64,000 bases of DNA from Glandiceps talaboti (lineage: Eukaryota > Hemichordata > Enteropneusta > Spengelidae), in the NCBI RefSeq assembly GCF_964340395.1, contig NC_135562.1, positions 13,597,043-13,661,042 on the forward strand, given 5' to 3'. Positions 44,201-57,833 of the stretch are shown in pieces. Made by a program: the position numbers and the translations under genes. The first letter of the stretch is position 1; every line of letters starts with the position of its first letter. The notes under the pieces were generated by a model. That model had not been told where the DNA came from. It saw nothing but the letters and a program-made list of their open reading frames with translations, and searched no databases.

Positions 44201-44228
44201 GGTCCTCTAATATTGACGATGTTGCCAT
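36302..44228 (-). CDS. Multi-death-effector-like domain protein with duplicated C-terminal module, 12 exons, 618 aa
   Basis: Exons in transcript order: 44228-44120, 43358-43149, 42769-42611, 42141-42028, 41821-41744, 40969-40760, 40591-40475, 40200-39979, 39013-38892, 38603-38471, 37485-37322, 36520-36302 (stop TAG). All internal junctions up to exon 8 are phase 1. Residues 23-105 form a death-effector-like helical domain (FTVFLVKLSTKI, VIHLLDELRASGTISLGDTS, KKDL resembling the RxDL triad). Two further diverged copies lie at about 205-290 and 310-395, each with a G-[EW]-[IV]-x(4)-NT core. Between the first two is a Met-rich linker (exons 3-4). Residues 410-490 and 493-590 are two copies of a helix-then-strand module I do not recognise. 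DED proteins act as adaptors in apoptosis or immune signalling; no caspase, kinase or NACHT domain is present. The last exon has no ATG near its start and was found by its acceptor and homology to exon 10. Exon 9 needs a GC donor to keep frame. Confidence 0.78.
36608..36641. repeat. (GC)n(TG)n Z-DNA-prone tract
   Basis: Alternating purine-pyrimidine CG then TG run about 90 bp upstream (in transcript sense) of the last multi-DED exon. Confidence 0.85.
37001..37047. repeat. (GTCT)n(ATCT)n microsatellite in multi-DED intron 11
   Basis: Tetranucleotide run. Confidence 0.9.
38219..38259. repeat. (TG)n microsatellite in multi-DED intron 10
   Basis: Dinucleotide run. Confidence 0.9.
41098..41255. 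repeat. Degenerate tandem repeat, about 40-bp period, in multi-DED intron 5
   Basis: GACAAGTCCTG or variants and CTGACACA or variants recur about every 40 bp, four times, in the intron between exons 41821-41744 and 40969-40760. Confidence 0.6.
43539..43690. repeat. (CAAC)n then (GAAA)n tract in multi-DED intron 1
   Basis: CAAC blocks followed by a purine-only AAAG-rich tract. Confidence 0.85.
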
Positions 44229-44414
44229 TTCGGTATTCTTAGGGACAATAGAAGAAAAGGGGATTAAAAATTCTGTAATCGTGCACATTCGGTATAATGA
44301 GAAGACAATAAATACGCGTAAATACAGATAACATTTATATAGAGGGCACCATTTCAAAATTCTACCAACTTTGTAAGTCATTCATAGAAAAAAACATGCA
44401 ACATGTAGAAATTA

Positions 44415-45311
44415 GGGAGCCTTCAGTATGTACAAGGGGAGGGGTCACATTTTACAAACCTGTTCGTGGGGGAGGGTCATATTTTGCATCACAATGTTTG
44501 GGGGAGGGTCACATTTTACAATCCGTAGTTTTGTGACCAACTTGACGATTCAATTATTGTCACTTTGTTTTGTGTGCTTTGAGATGTAAAAGTGAGATGA
44601 GCACTCAACATTTATTTTATATGCCAAAATACAAAAATCAAAATACATATATTGTAAGAAAATTGTTTGATAAAACGATGCATTTTGTTGAGTGTTATCC
44701 ATCTCACCTTATCACTCACACTGTCCGTGAATGTTGTTGTTAAAATATGATGGTGATGGTAACAGTACTAGTGATGATGATGATGATGATGTTGATGATG
44801 ATGATGATTTAGTTTTGATGTCGTCATAGAGAACAAGGACAGTGTTACATGTACTGACTCAAGTAGTACCAGTGAGTCAGATTAGAGTGACACTGATAAT
44901 GGCAATACTGAAGGTGAACGTGATGATGATGACAATGATATCAGGGAACTTTCACAAGTGACCAGATCAGTCAGAGTATGCACAACAAAAGCACGTTTTA
45001 GATACCAACTAGATTGTGTATGATTATAAGAGAAAGGTAACTAGTCAGTCTTTTACTGTTTGTCACTTTATATGTAGAAATATTGCTTTCTAATACAGAG
45101 TCAAAATCATTTACTTTGTATGTATACATATAATAAGAATAATGATTAACGTTCAATATGCAATTGTCATGGGGGGGGGTCGTGTTGTACAATATGGGAC
45201 AAAGGGGACGGTCACTTTTTACAAATGGAGAATGGAGAGGGTCGTGTTTTACTTAACTGACCATGTGTGATTTCCTCCTGCCCCCCCCCCTTGTAAATAC
45301 TGAAGGCACCC
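44415..45311. mobile_element. DNA transposon, 897 bp, TIRs and TTA target duplication (PIF/Harbinger-like)
   Basis: The left end GGGAGCCTTCAGTATGTACA is inverted at the right end (TGTAAATACTGAAGGCACCC); both are followed inward by G/C-rich runs with TCACATTTTAC-type motifs. Flanking TTA at 44412-44414 and 45312-45314 fits a 3-bp TWA duplication, typical of PIF/Harbinger. A GAT-rich stretch lies inside. There is no transposase ORF, so it is non-autonomous. It lies about 190 bp upstream of the multi-DED start codon. Confidence 0.7.
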
Positions 45312-46552
45312 TTAGTAGTCAAAATTTGAAACATATTAATATGTATATATACTTTTTGTTTCTAACACTACATCTTACGGACGCTACATTTACATGTTAC
45401 AGACACTACAAATCACCACATCTCATTATTAAGACTGATTGTACTATGGCATACTCACCTGATTCAGTGGAAATGAAGAATTGATTGTGAAATAGCTGAC
45501 AAGGCTTGAAATTTTGCTATTTGCTAACTTAACAATTAAAACTTGGTCATAAGCATTTTTATTTAGATCTTTGTTTTTTTTCACCTTTTTGAACATGGAT
45601 ATCAGAGTTACTTTAAGATGTTTGCAATGTTCTGATTGAGTATTGAATATTTTTATAACCAGTGTAAATACAAGGTGAATGAAAAACAGTAAATTATGAA
45701 TGGGCATCTAGCAATGATTTGTAAACTGGCAGTCTAATTTGTTAATTTACTACTAGTACTAACCGATTTGTATACAAAGTAAACACTTACCTATTTACAT
45801 ACCAAGTACAGAGTAAACAAGTTTGACCGGGTCACTCTGGATTCAATGACCAGGTCACCTTACTTTACTAAAAAAGTCGTCATTTTCTGGGCATTCTATA
45901 ATGCATGTCATGCACATATAAGTACTTTTGTGATTGAATTAAAACTCACCATACATATTTTGGCATATAATTGCATAACAATTTATTTACTTCAATAAAA
46001 ACTTCAAATTTGTACTGTTTATGGCCATTCTACAAATAGAAACATCTGAACATTATGTGCCAATCTGTCACTATTCATAATCTTCCTACTTGACGTCTTA
46101 AAGCTAAAAGCGTAGCTTTAGGTGTAGGTGTGTATAGGTATAGAGTATAGATGGAATCATTGGTGTCCGTCAAAGTTTTATATTTTCATCATCTTCTCCT
46201 AAAGTGACAGTCAGAATTCTTCGATATTTGGTGTGCATGTTCCCTGGGGGGAGGCTATTTAGATTTGTTCATGCCAAGTTAATCTGTGCCATTTTCAATT
46301 TGTTATGATTTTTTTCTCAAAAAATGACATTTTCACTGCGAGACGAACCGGTGCTTATTTATTTCTATTTATTTCCTATTCCGCGAAGTGCCAACTTGAG
46401 CGTGAAAGTCAACAATGGGGTCATATATGACAAGCAACTAATGAATATTCGTAAGGCAGTATATTATTACCGTCTGGTTTACAACGACTTTGTTCATACT
46501 TGCCGCATGAGATATACATGTATGTCGACAGGCCGTATATCATTGTGCCAGT

Positions 46553-46555
<3 letters not shown>

Positions 46556-46597
<42 letters not shown>

Positions 46598-46598
46598 G
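46556..46598. repeat. (TTA)n microsatellite
   Basis: Trinucleotide run. Confidence 0.95.
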
Positions 46599-48290
46599 AC
46601 TTTATTTAATCTCGATAGACTGTTGAGCCAGTGGCTCTTCTCACACAGTGTCGAGAAAAACATTAAAATATATACAATATATACATTAAATACTGCACAC
46701 ATCAAATGATGACAAAACAAGCAAAAACAAGCAAAAATATAATGGGTACAATATTAATGTTTATGAATCAAGGAGATGCCTAAACTGGATAATTTTCTTG
46801 CAATAGTCCTTTATTTATATCTGCGCTGCATTTTGAATTTTTGGCGCCATTATTTTCAGAGATGACCAGTCAACATGTCGTAACATTGTATCAATTTCAG
46901 TGAAAAGAATATCGATCGATACGTCCATTGTTGATGAGTTACAGTGGAAAGTTCGTTTGTATATTATTTACACTCCTTGATATTTTGTCGTGTTAGGACC
47001 TTATATCTTACATATGTCAGCCAATATTTGGTAGTTTTGATTTTAGGATGAAGTGCCCTTGTAATTTGTACTTTTTATAACATTTACGGACCTTTTCTCG
47101 TAATTTCAAGCCTACTTTAAAGATGCATGTTGGCGTAAATATCATTAGTTTTGTCAATGGCTAAGAATACTTGATGATAAAATCATACTCAAATACAGAT
47201 TACAATAGTATAGGGTATTAATTCAAAATTCTAAAACGATACGAATTTAGCCTATTATACTCCGAAAAAGGATGCAAAATTTGAAAATCATAAGTTGAAA
47301 TTTGAAAAAATTCAACTGACGAGAAGTTCGCACCCTGTTGAATTCAATAAACGCCATTGTGGTCTATGGGAAATTACGCAAAATCATGGCATTGCCGTGG
47401 ATACTCGTCACCTAATAAAACCCTTTGGTTTAACTTTTTTATTTTTCTGTTACTTCAACCAATATTTGAGATGACATGTCTCACTATGTCGCTCTAAAAC
47501 TCTATCGTTTTATTTTTTCGAATTTCAATCCCATTCAGGAAAACTGTTAAGTTATCCGTCTTTCACTCAGCGGCCGCGTATTTTAGTGCACCAGGCATAT
47601 GAATGTTTACGACTCTATGAAATATTGAAATTATGTAACTATGGCTTTCATAATACCATTTGTTATAGTAATGAACATCGTGTACATGATACACTAAGTT
47701 TGACATTTGTATTCCGGTTTGCAGTGTAGTAAATATGACCGTACTCTTTATTGACTATGCTAAATTTAATTTACTGACCGTGAGCGCATCATCAAACATG
47801 ATTGTCCAGTGAAGGTGTATACGCGTAAAAGAAACAAAATAGGGAGTTTTCGGTCTGCAGTGTTTCATCATCTCCTCAAATACAACTTGTCAGATTGCTT
47901 TGATATCTGGTGTGTTGATGGCAGGGGGTAGCTTACTCAGATGTGTTAATTTCAAGTCAGCACATCTTCATTTTTATTTTTTATGATTTTTTTCTTGTAA
48001 TTTAACAAAAAATTGATATTTTAATGAGCATTGTGACCGACGCCATATTGGAAATCAGTCGACGAGACTTTAAGTAAACTGACACTTTTCAAAAGACACT
48101 ATTGACGTCAAACAAGCAATGTAATATGTGCTATACTCATAATTCTACCCATTGGGTGCCCAAATGTCAAGTGTTTGTTCGAAACAGGGTTGTAAACTTC
48201 AAATCCAAATTCGGCACCCCTTCTACATAATCAGCCAGTCCGCAACATCCTCATTTGCATACATCTATCCTGTGACTGTTACACTTTGAA

Positions 48291-48790
48291 TGGTAGCTGT
48301 AATAATTGTAGCGTTTGATGTGATTTTGAGGGCTTTTTCGTCTGTTTTGTGCTTTTTTTTTCGTTCCGACGTTTAGCCCGAATCAAACGCTACAACTCCT
48401 CTTACGCAAATGCAAATGGACAGAAGCGATTCAGATCTGAATCGCAAAGTTGGGCGGACTTTTCTGCTAAATTACGCCTTACCTGGCAAAATATTGGACA
48501 TTTCCTAATGCCAACATTAATTACAGAGCCTTCAAGACCAAAGAAGTGTTCAAGTGTTGAGGTACCCCAATTCCGTTAAAATCGGCAAATGTAGCAAGGC
48601 ATGCAGCAGTTTAAAAACGGGTAGTATATTGACCCCTCGCTCACGTTTGCAATGTGGTCTCGTCTATTTGCATTTGCATTAGAGGAATTGTAGCGTTTGA
48701 TTCGGGTCAAACGTCTGAACGAAAAAGGGCACAAGAACAGACGAAAAAGCCCTCAAAATCACATCAAACGCTACAATTCTTGCAGCTATT
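48291..48790. mobile_element. Nested palindromic foldback element
   Basis: Outer arms (TAGCTGTAATAATTGTAGCG on the left, CGCTACAATTCTTGCAGCTA on the right) continue inward through GATTTTGAGGGCTTTTTCGT and its complement. Each arm is itself an inverted repeat: the 13-mer TGTAGCGTTTGAT occurs four times in alternating orientation, near 48308, 48384, 48689 and 48763. Confidence 0.8.
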
Positions 48791-49746
48791 TGAATGGTTA
48801 CTCACAGGCCTTATTTTTCGGTATTTTCAACTCGCTGTAACTTTCACTAGAGTCCCCTATTTTAGATACTGAAAACGCCTAAACCTCAACTGACATCTCA
48901 TCTTTCGCACCAGCAAAATAAAAAATTTTGGCATTGCATTCGAATTCGGGACGCATACTTGAGGCCTTAAAATTTCGACCCGGTTTTCGCTCGAGTCATA
49001 GTTTCCTCAATACGGACCGGAAAGTTTACAAATTTCACAACAAGGTGGATTTTTATGTGTTTTAAATAACCATGGCAAGTAAATTTAGTAGGATCGTTGT
49101 GTAACGGTCTGGACCGTTCAAGAATTTCCGGTAGACAACGACTGTGAATCGACCAAACTTATTGGCCGACAGTTTCAGTGTTAGTTATCTGTGATGTAAA
49201 TGATATGAACATGTCTTGATAATTCCAAAATGCTAATATTTGGCAAGTAAAAAATAATTAAAATAATTACAACTTTAATTTGGCTTCAGACTTTGCATTA
49301 TGTTTTGCGTATCTTTCCCCGTTTTACGTGTAAATCCGAAATGGTCCTCTCTTGTCATGTCAGTGGTCATACCGGGGCTGCTTTTAGTACGAGCGAGGTG
49401 AAACATGTTGAGGTATTTTGTTAAGAATTATAAATATTGCGAAATGTCAAGTACAAGGTTTAATACAATGGAACGATAAAAAAATTGGCCGAGTCTGCTG
49501 ACAGGCGCAGGTCACAAGACACTCCGTAAATTTAGATATTAGACGATGTTTAATATGTCTACTACAAGTTGAATGTTGTTGACAAATAAGCTTATGGACA
49601 GTGGTTTTGGTAAATTTGTTAGAAAATTGAAATTGAAATTGCCTCAAAATTGTTTTAGATCCCTACCTTATTTCATTCATTATTAAAATTTTCCAGGATT
49701 AAAGCTGTAAGGGACTGGAATTATTTATAGCCAACCTCAAAAATCC

Positions 49747-49777
<31 letters not shown>

Positions 49778-49942
49778 ATGTATGTATGTATGTATGTATG
49801 TATGTATGTATGTATGTATGTATGAATGTATGTATGTATGTATGTATGTATGTATGTATGTATGTATGTATGCATGTATGTGTGTATGTATGTATGTATG
49901 TATGTATGTATGTATGTATGTATGTATGTATATGTGTGTGTG
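49747..49942. repeat. (TATG)n microsatellite
   Basis: TATG run bordered by TG runs on both sides; its YVCM/HTYI frames are artefacts. Confidence 0.95.
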
Positions 49943-51186
49943 CACATTTCCCAGTCATTATAGTTTTCTGAGATTTTGTGTAATTTTCATAACAGTAAAT
50001 TTTTTTATAAAATGGTGACTATGGTATAAAAGTACAATATTTTACCAACTTTCTGTGTAAAATGTGTTTTATAGTGAGTCATCATATGAAACCACTAACC
50101 ACTTTATTACATCGCTTCAAAAATAAAAAATAAAAAGAACAGCGGAGCTATTCTGACCGATAGGTCGCTTGTTTTAAATCACACAGATTGATTCCAGTGC
50201 CTGTGGTACGTCGAGTTTGCAAATAGTGTAACCATTTCTAGTACAGTGATACTTGTTACAAAATTAATGTACAATGATCGTGTTAACTGACCTACTGTTA
50301 CAACAGTGCAATTAATGCATGGCTATTATGTTATTTCGCCGATATGACGATCGGAGTACACGGTAGCAATACCCATAAATAGTACGCCAGATATATAAAA
50401 ATAAAATACAAAGCGGCACCCAGTGAACTGTATACGCCCGTTCTGTGGGCGAAGTTATCATGAAATGATCGTTTGACTGTATGGGTTAGCGATAATTTTG
50501 ATTCACCAGCATGGCAAAACACTTTGAAAACAGTTTCGCCATTTCACATTTATAAGTGTTCTGAATCATATGGAAGGGTAGGTAGAGCACAGACAGAAAT
50601 GTAAATCAATCGCGCTCATTTTGCAGGGGTTTCCTGTGCACTACATGTACGTGAATTTACCGTTCACTGCATGCTCTGAGATGACTACATGTTTCACAGG
50701 CATCGTTCAAGAATAGCTGAATCTCTCACTGTCTCAGTGTGTACCGAGTTTACAGGTCTCTTCAGCAACACAACATTTGTATCAAACAATTTTGCAATTG
50801 TGTCTATGTCATGTTAAAGTTTAAACTGTCGTTCATGTCAGGGAACTTAAAAGTTCAGTTGTCTGACGTAATTTTTTTAAACTTAACCATGCATTGTCTT
50901 AGAGGAAGGTTTTGAGGTTGATGTTTGTCCTCCAGGGTGTCCTGAACAAGAATCTGCCTGGCGCCACCCAAGGGCATTTTTTTAATTTGCATAATAAAGT
51001 AAAAGTTACAAATTTATGGCCATTTGGTAGTATATAATTATATATAACATTACCATGCATGAATGGCCAATAAAACAACTTTTTAGTGATACAATACAAT
51101 GTAAGCACTAATTAGATAATTAGCAACTTCTGGCATTATAATCAAAGATAAAACTATTCTAATTTGAATAAGTTGCATAAAGTTAA

Positions 51187-51453
51187 GGGTCCGGTTAGTT
51201 TCTTCGGCTTGAGGGGGGGGGGGGCGATGGATTTGTAGTGGGGTCACCCTGTCTTTAAAATTGAGAGGGGGGTTCATGCTGTTTTGAAAATTGTGGATAG
51301 GGGGTCATTGGGTTTTCGATTGTAATTCATGAAACAAATCCTTTCTACAATGGCATATAGCCTTGCCTGCAATGTGGTACATGTAAATATATGTTCTTGT
51401 CCCTGTTTCTTATATCAATTCTTTGATATTACTTATTAGTTCAAACATAACTA

Positions 51454-51538
<85 letters not shown>

Positions 51539-52620
51539 ATACATCTATTAACTAGCTACCACACTAGTTACAGAACATGTCATGTAAATGCTTGGCTGTT
51601 TCACAATCAATGCTTCACTTATATTGAACTTTAAGGCAAAAGTGAACTTGAACGTTTCGTAATGGTAATCTTCAGAATAGAATCTAGATTGTTCTACTCG
51701 TCAGTATGAACTTGTCAGAGAGGATTAATACACTTTCTATTGTGGACACTACATGTTATTGACACCACAAATAACCACATCTCATCAGATCCCAGTTTCT
51801 ATTATACAGTAGGTATGACCACTTAAAGTTCTCTAACATACCGGTGCCTTTACTATACATGCAATATTAATGTCCCTATACCAATGTTCCGGGGCGATTT
51901 TTATGTGACATGGGAAACTCATTTAAAACTTACATTTACGTTAGCTTTTAGAAGCTTGGAAATTACCGCTATAAACGCTACGAATAGCCTAACATTGCCT
52001 TAATAGAAGCAAAAAACTGCAGATCTACCAGGGGAAAAACTCCGGGACTCCCTCACCCCCAGAGGTTTCTTGAGTGTAACAACACAAAGTTGTATCTCCA
52101 ATTATAGAAAATGGCAGAACAATTTTGCTTCTTCCCATCGTGTAGAATGGAACACGGTGAACTTATAAATATCAGTCCAGATAGAATGAATTATTTGATA
52201 TATTAAGCAATAGCTGATGTTTTACATGAATGTCTAGAGAGTTAAACATCCGCCTTAACTCTACATCGTCACACAAGCCATGTACCTGATCCTGACAATG
52301 TCACGATTGTACATGCCCATCTCTACTGTGGGAGTTCTGGCCTTCAACTCAGCCAATTAGATCCCAACACATGCTCTGGTTATTGCAGTGGCATCACACA
52401 GAATCCATGAGTTGGTAGCAGTAGAAAATTCTGGGACCTTTTCATTTTCATGTCCGACATTTTAACTCACGTTTTAAAGATATTTCATCGGGATTATGTT
52501 TTAGAGGAAGGGAATTGAGGAAGGTCCACATTTTAGCACGGTGGAATCGTTGGTGGGTAATATTTTACGAAACAGATCAGGCATGATTTCCCCCGCCCCC
52601 TGTAATTACTGAAGGCTCCC
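51187..52620. mobile_element. Related DNA transposon relic, right end clear
   Basis: The right end (TGTAATTACTGAAGGCTCCC) matches the right end of the element at 44415-45311, as does the adjoining sequence for about 50 bp. A candidate left end GGGTCC at 51187 is flanked by TAA, as is the right end (52621-52623), but its similarity to the right TIR is weak. A long TA tract sits inside at 51462-51534. Confidence 0.45.
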
Positions 52621-52623
52621 TAA

Positions 52624-53944
52624 TTTGGACCACACTTGGTCAGTGTGACATTCAAATGTTTTCAAGGTGAGCTCCTGATGAAAAGTATAAAAAAATCTTG
52701 CTGAAAAGAAACGAGTACATGTCCCAGGATATAACGTAGACCAATTTTTTTATTCCAAGGCTGTAGCAATACAAGTCCGACATAACATGAGCAGCCAACT
52801 GGCAGAATTGTGGTTTTCATTAATTTTATGTTAATTGTTTTAGACCAAATTATTTTGTAAAAGAATCGCCCCTCCCACTAAATTATAAGGAATGGGATTA
52901 GCTGTTTTTATTTGCCCTACCAGCAGGCCCACTGGTGGTGAAAGATATCTACCCCCCTCCAAATAAGTTACCCCACCAGCCAACTGCCCATCCAATATTG
53001 TGAATATTTAACCCACTCTCCACCAGGAAAACGTTTGTGCTTTCCACTATACCAACAAGTCATTTTGATGTACATGATCTGATGAGTGTTAGCTTACAGA
53101 CATCATCATGTTTTCACCTCCGATTATATATCCAAATCAGGACTTCAAACTGCAATTCTTCCTTGTTTGCCCACTTCCCACTACCGATTGAAAACACAGA
53201 AAGTTGTTGGTATTGCTAAGGCTATACAGTATCAAATGAAAACAAAATGAAAAAACAAATGATGTTAGGATTGGCTATTAATGTTCATCATCACTTTGAT
53301 TCCAAAGTGCTTCCACTGTTATACATTGTATGATTATGGATACACATTCACCTATCAGGAGGTTTTGCAAATTAGACAGTCAGTTGAGAAATTCAGAAGT
53401 AGACAAAAATTATATTCTTTGGATGCACTACTGAACCCATTGTGCCAGAAACGATTACTGCTATAAATTAACTGGAATTTTGTGTTCTAAATTTTACAGG
53501 TGTGAAGCAAATATAAAAAGCAAAAATGAACACGCTAACATGCTAATGCATATGACGATGACATGGAATGAGATGATGAGGATGAAGGGGAATGAAACTG
53601 CTTCCTCTAAAACTTTCATACAGCCATTACAGTTGGTACTTTAAGAAAGTTGGTCTTAAATCTACACTAGCTGTAACAGGAGTATCATTTTTTTCTGATC
53701 AGACAGCCAACAATATATGTTCAATGAAAATTATTATAAAACCAATAATAAGACATCGCACATGTCAACCAGGGGTCTATTTTATCTTTCACCTTCACCT
53801 TCGTGTCCCTAGAGATTACAGAACAGTCCTAACTGTTCTCACAATGAAGTTTTACAATTTGTAGATTTACAATTTGTAATATATGCAAGTTCTGCAAATT
53901 AAGTTATTATGTTATGAATTCTTAATTGTCATTTCCATAGTTCT
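52624..53944. other. No gene recognised
   Basis: Three plus-strand frames (53037-53219, 53281-53466, 53592-53864) are open but show no domain and no splice sites that join them; a worn-out transposon is possible. Confidence 0.4.
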
Positions 53945-54241
<297 letters not shown>

Positions 54242-54504
54242 CAAAACCTACCAGGCATATACAGTGGAAAAATCAATACTAGGATGTCACCTTGTTTTTA
54301 ATCTTTTTTTTTTGTTTGTATCTACTGAACTGATGAAATATAAATGTTAAAATGTAAAGTTTGATTGATTGACTTAAACTATTTAGAGATATGTGTCCTT
54401 AAGATGACATCTGTAAGGTCATTTCATTTACAATCGTATGCAATAGGACTTTCAGCGGAAATGTCTAAGGAAAAACCTACAACCTAAACATGCTGATGGC
54501 AAAC

Positions 54505-55632
54505 AAGAATTTAATTGATGGCGCCTAGAATAACACTATCCTGACAGTGATAACATGTTGACTTTACATAGCTTAAACTACTGACAAAGAGGAATTTTGT
54601 TTCTTGCGTGTGTTTAAAGAAGGTCGTTGCCAATTAGCCAATGCAAATTCCCCACATGAGTACAAAATATGACCGTGTTTGGAAATAGGTGAAATTCGAA
54701 AACAATGTATTCATACTGTTCCACCTCTGTCTTCTTCAATTTTTTGACGGAGAAGCACAGATATCCCTAATGGAATGGCATTTAACACATTTTATAATAA
54801 AACGACGGAAAGTGACAATAAATAAGATAATGATAATAAATATGTTTATTATCTGATGACGTCGATGTCTACACTTACAGGGGAAATTATTATACTTTTT
54901 TTTCTGGGGGTTAGCTTTAGTATGTATGTAACAGTGTATGATGGAGCTACATTTTAGTGTTTCGATACGTGCAGTAGCATGTTTGTTCGTTTCCTTATCT
55001 TCTAATGTGTATTTTATGTACGCTCCCCCTAGTTCAAACATGTCTCTAGCTCCTCCTCGACCTTTCATACCACTGCTACAATAGGAATTACTCTAACTGA
55101 CATCGGTATATCTGCATTAAGTCTCCTTAACACCATACCAGATACAGAGCAGGGATAATTCTAATGATAACCAAAACATATTCCTGGAGATGGATCATTT
55201 CACCTTGAAAACAGTATATGCTATCAATTTCACCACAGTCAATTGTTCTGCTTTGTTTGCGATTTGCGATTTAATCGCGAATAAGCTAGTAAGCTTAGCA
55301 GAAAATTATCAACAACTTTAAAAATTCTCGGATGTCTTATGTTGACTGTTTTTCACCAAAGGTCACTACATATTTTACAGATAGACGCTGGCACTCAGGG
55401 GTTACGACAAAAGACGACACGGACATGGAAAAGCCTGCTGTGTAGGACGAACACTACCATTCCTTTAGCAAACCAGCCTCCAGTTAGTTCAAACCGATCG
55501 TGTTTTGACAAAAAATCGACAAAATGGGATTATGTTACGGTTTCACAATAATTGTAAATTTTCAACAACAAACACTCCCACGTCTGCTAAATTTCAAAAC
55601 TATTAGATCACACTACCTTTCAACCACAATAA

Positions 55633-55633
<1 letters not shown>
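54505..55633. repeat. Segmental array unit 1 (diverged, shortened)
   Basis: It aligns collinearly with the later units: AGGTCGTTGCCAAT against AGGCCGTTGCTAAT, ATATGACCGTGTTT, TTACCTTATCTTCTAA-type runs and GACGACACG near the end. It breaks off at AATAATCG where a CTGT tract begins; the later units continue for another 1.4 kb. Confidence 0.75.
54736..55068 (-). pseudogene. Longest-lived copy of a decayed exon carried by the array
   Basis: The minus-strand frame reads MKGRGGARDMFELGGAYIKY then TLEDKETNKHATARIETLKC. Units 3 and 4 keep VYIKYRLEDK and ARTESLK in the same place (about 59520-59620 and 62630-62730); unit 2 keeps SYCNNGMKGRRG and IKCRLEDKG (56690-56983) but with stops. The conserved reading suggests a once-coding exon duplicated with the unit. 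I do not recognise the protein. Confidence 0.35.
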
Positions 55634-56261
<628 letters not shown>

Positions 56262-56262
<1 letters not shown>

Positions 56263-57787
56263 CATCAAAGTAGGCAATATTATTCTGAACTGCATGGTAA
56301 TACTATCCTGCTAATGATATCCTATTGACTGTACATAGTTTAAACAAGGCCGTTGCTAATGGCTAGGGGCAAACTCCACACAAACATGACCGTGTTCAGA
56401 TAAGTTTTATCGGCAAAATATTGTTTCTTTGCTTGTGTCCTCCCCAGTATAGTATTGGTGTTCGTTCTGTTCCACATTTATCTCCCCCATTTTTTCTTAA
56501 AACCATACAATATTTAGCTAGTGAAAGGGACGTGTAAAGATGCCTCTACTGGAACGACATTTAACATATTTAATACCAAGGACATAAATAGAAAGTGGTA
56601 ATAGACAATAGCTTAGTATCTGATGAACATCTGGCTTAGATATTTCTACATATACACTTACATGGGCGCTACTTTCGCATGTGTATACTACACTATCGAA
56701 GCTCCACTTTAGAGTTTAGGTACGTGCAGAACGCATGTCCCTTTTCCCTTATCTTCTAACCTACATTTTATGTACACACCTCATACTTAAAAATAACCCC
56801 TCTTCGACCTTTCATACCATTGTTACAATATGAATTACTGCTAGTGACATCAGTGTAATCTGTACAATTCCCTTTGACGCCATCGCAATTCAGCATTGAT
56901 TCTAATGATAATAACGTTATCTCAAATATTGTTGGAGATGGATCTTTAAAATCTTGAAACAATAGTAATCGGTTTGACCTCACTCAATTGTTCAATTGTG
57001 TTTGGAATTTAATCGAGAATAAGCCAGTAAGTCAAGTAGAAATCATCAAAAACTTTAGAAATTCCCGTTCGCACATCTTACGTTTAATGTTTAACACCGG
57101 GACCCCTTATGTATTTTACGAACAGAAGATTGCACTTAGGGGTAGCATCTAAAGACGGCACACTGCTAAGTTTTTAAAACAATCGGGTCCCACTACATTT
57201 CACCAATAATCGATAGTAGCTAGATTTCGAAAAAAAAATTGGATGACAGTAAGCAAACAAACAGGTCGGGCTAAGGGTAAATGTAGTATTCGCCTCAATA
57301 ATAAATATCTTAAACCATTGACATTGATCATATTTATTTTTCGAAGGACTCAAACCTATTCTCTGTTGAAGAAAGAATTGCAAATCAGTGGTCACCGTGT
57401 AATGTCTTAAATGAGATCGAACTAATGTTAAGATTAGGCTAATTTTAGAATACGAATACAATATGGCTGCCGAATACTGTGTTTACTCCATATAATAAGG
57501 GTGAATACAAGATTGCAGAGTTCCTTAAAAAGAAAGTGTTGAGCATTAACTATCAATGTTATTTTAAAGATAACATATTTGTTTTGGTGTCTACGTTTAT
57601 ACGTGTTCCTCACATTTGTGGACTACCTGACTTTTGTCAACTTAACCAAAATAGATAAATAAAAGGAAAGATAAGGAGGATTGTTTCCAGGGGCGTACTT
57701 TATCTAAGTTAGAAATGGCAATGGAATCACAATAGTAATAAGACCACTTTCATTAAATTTCAACATGAATGTGTACAATCCATGGTT

Positions 57788-57833
<46 letters not shown>

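Larger units (their letters stand above)
45312..51186. other. No gene recognised; repeat-rich
   Basis: It contains the nested palindrome and microsatellites. A stretch near 45366-45430 (ACAGACACTACAAATCACC) resembles 51745-51800 (TGACACCACAAATAACC), pointing to another dispersed repeat. Confidence 0.5.

Noticed and set aside
53037-53864. Three successive plus-strand frames as a possible gene
   Set aside because: No consistent phases or splice sites join them and no domain is recognisable.
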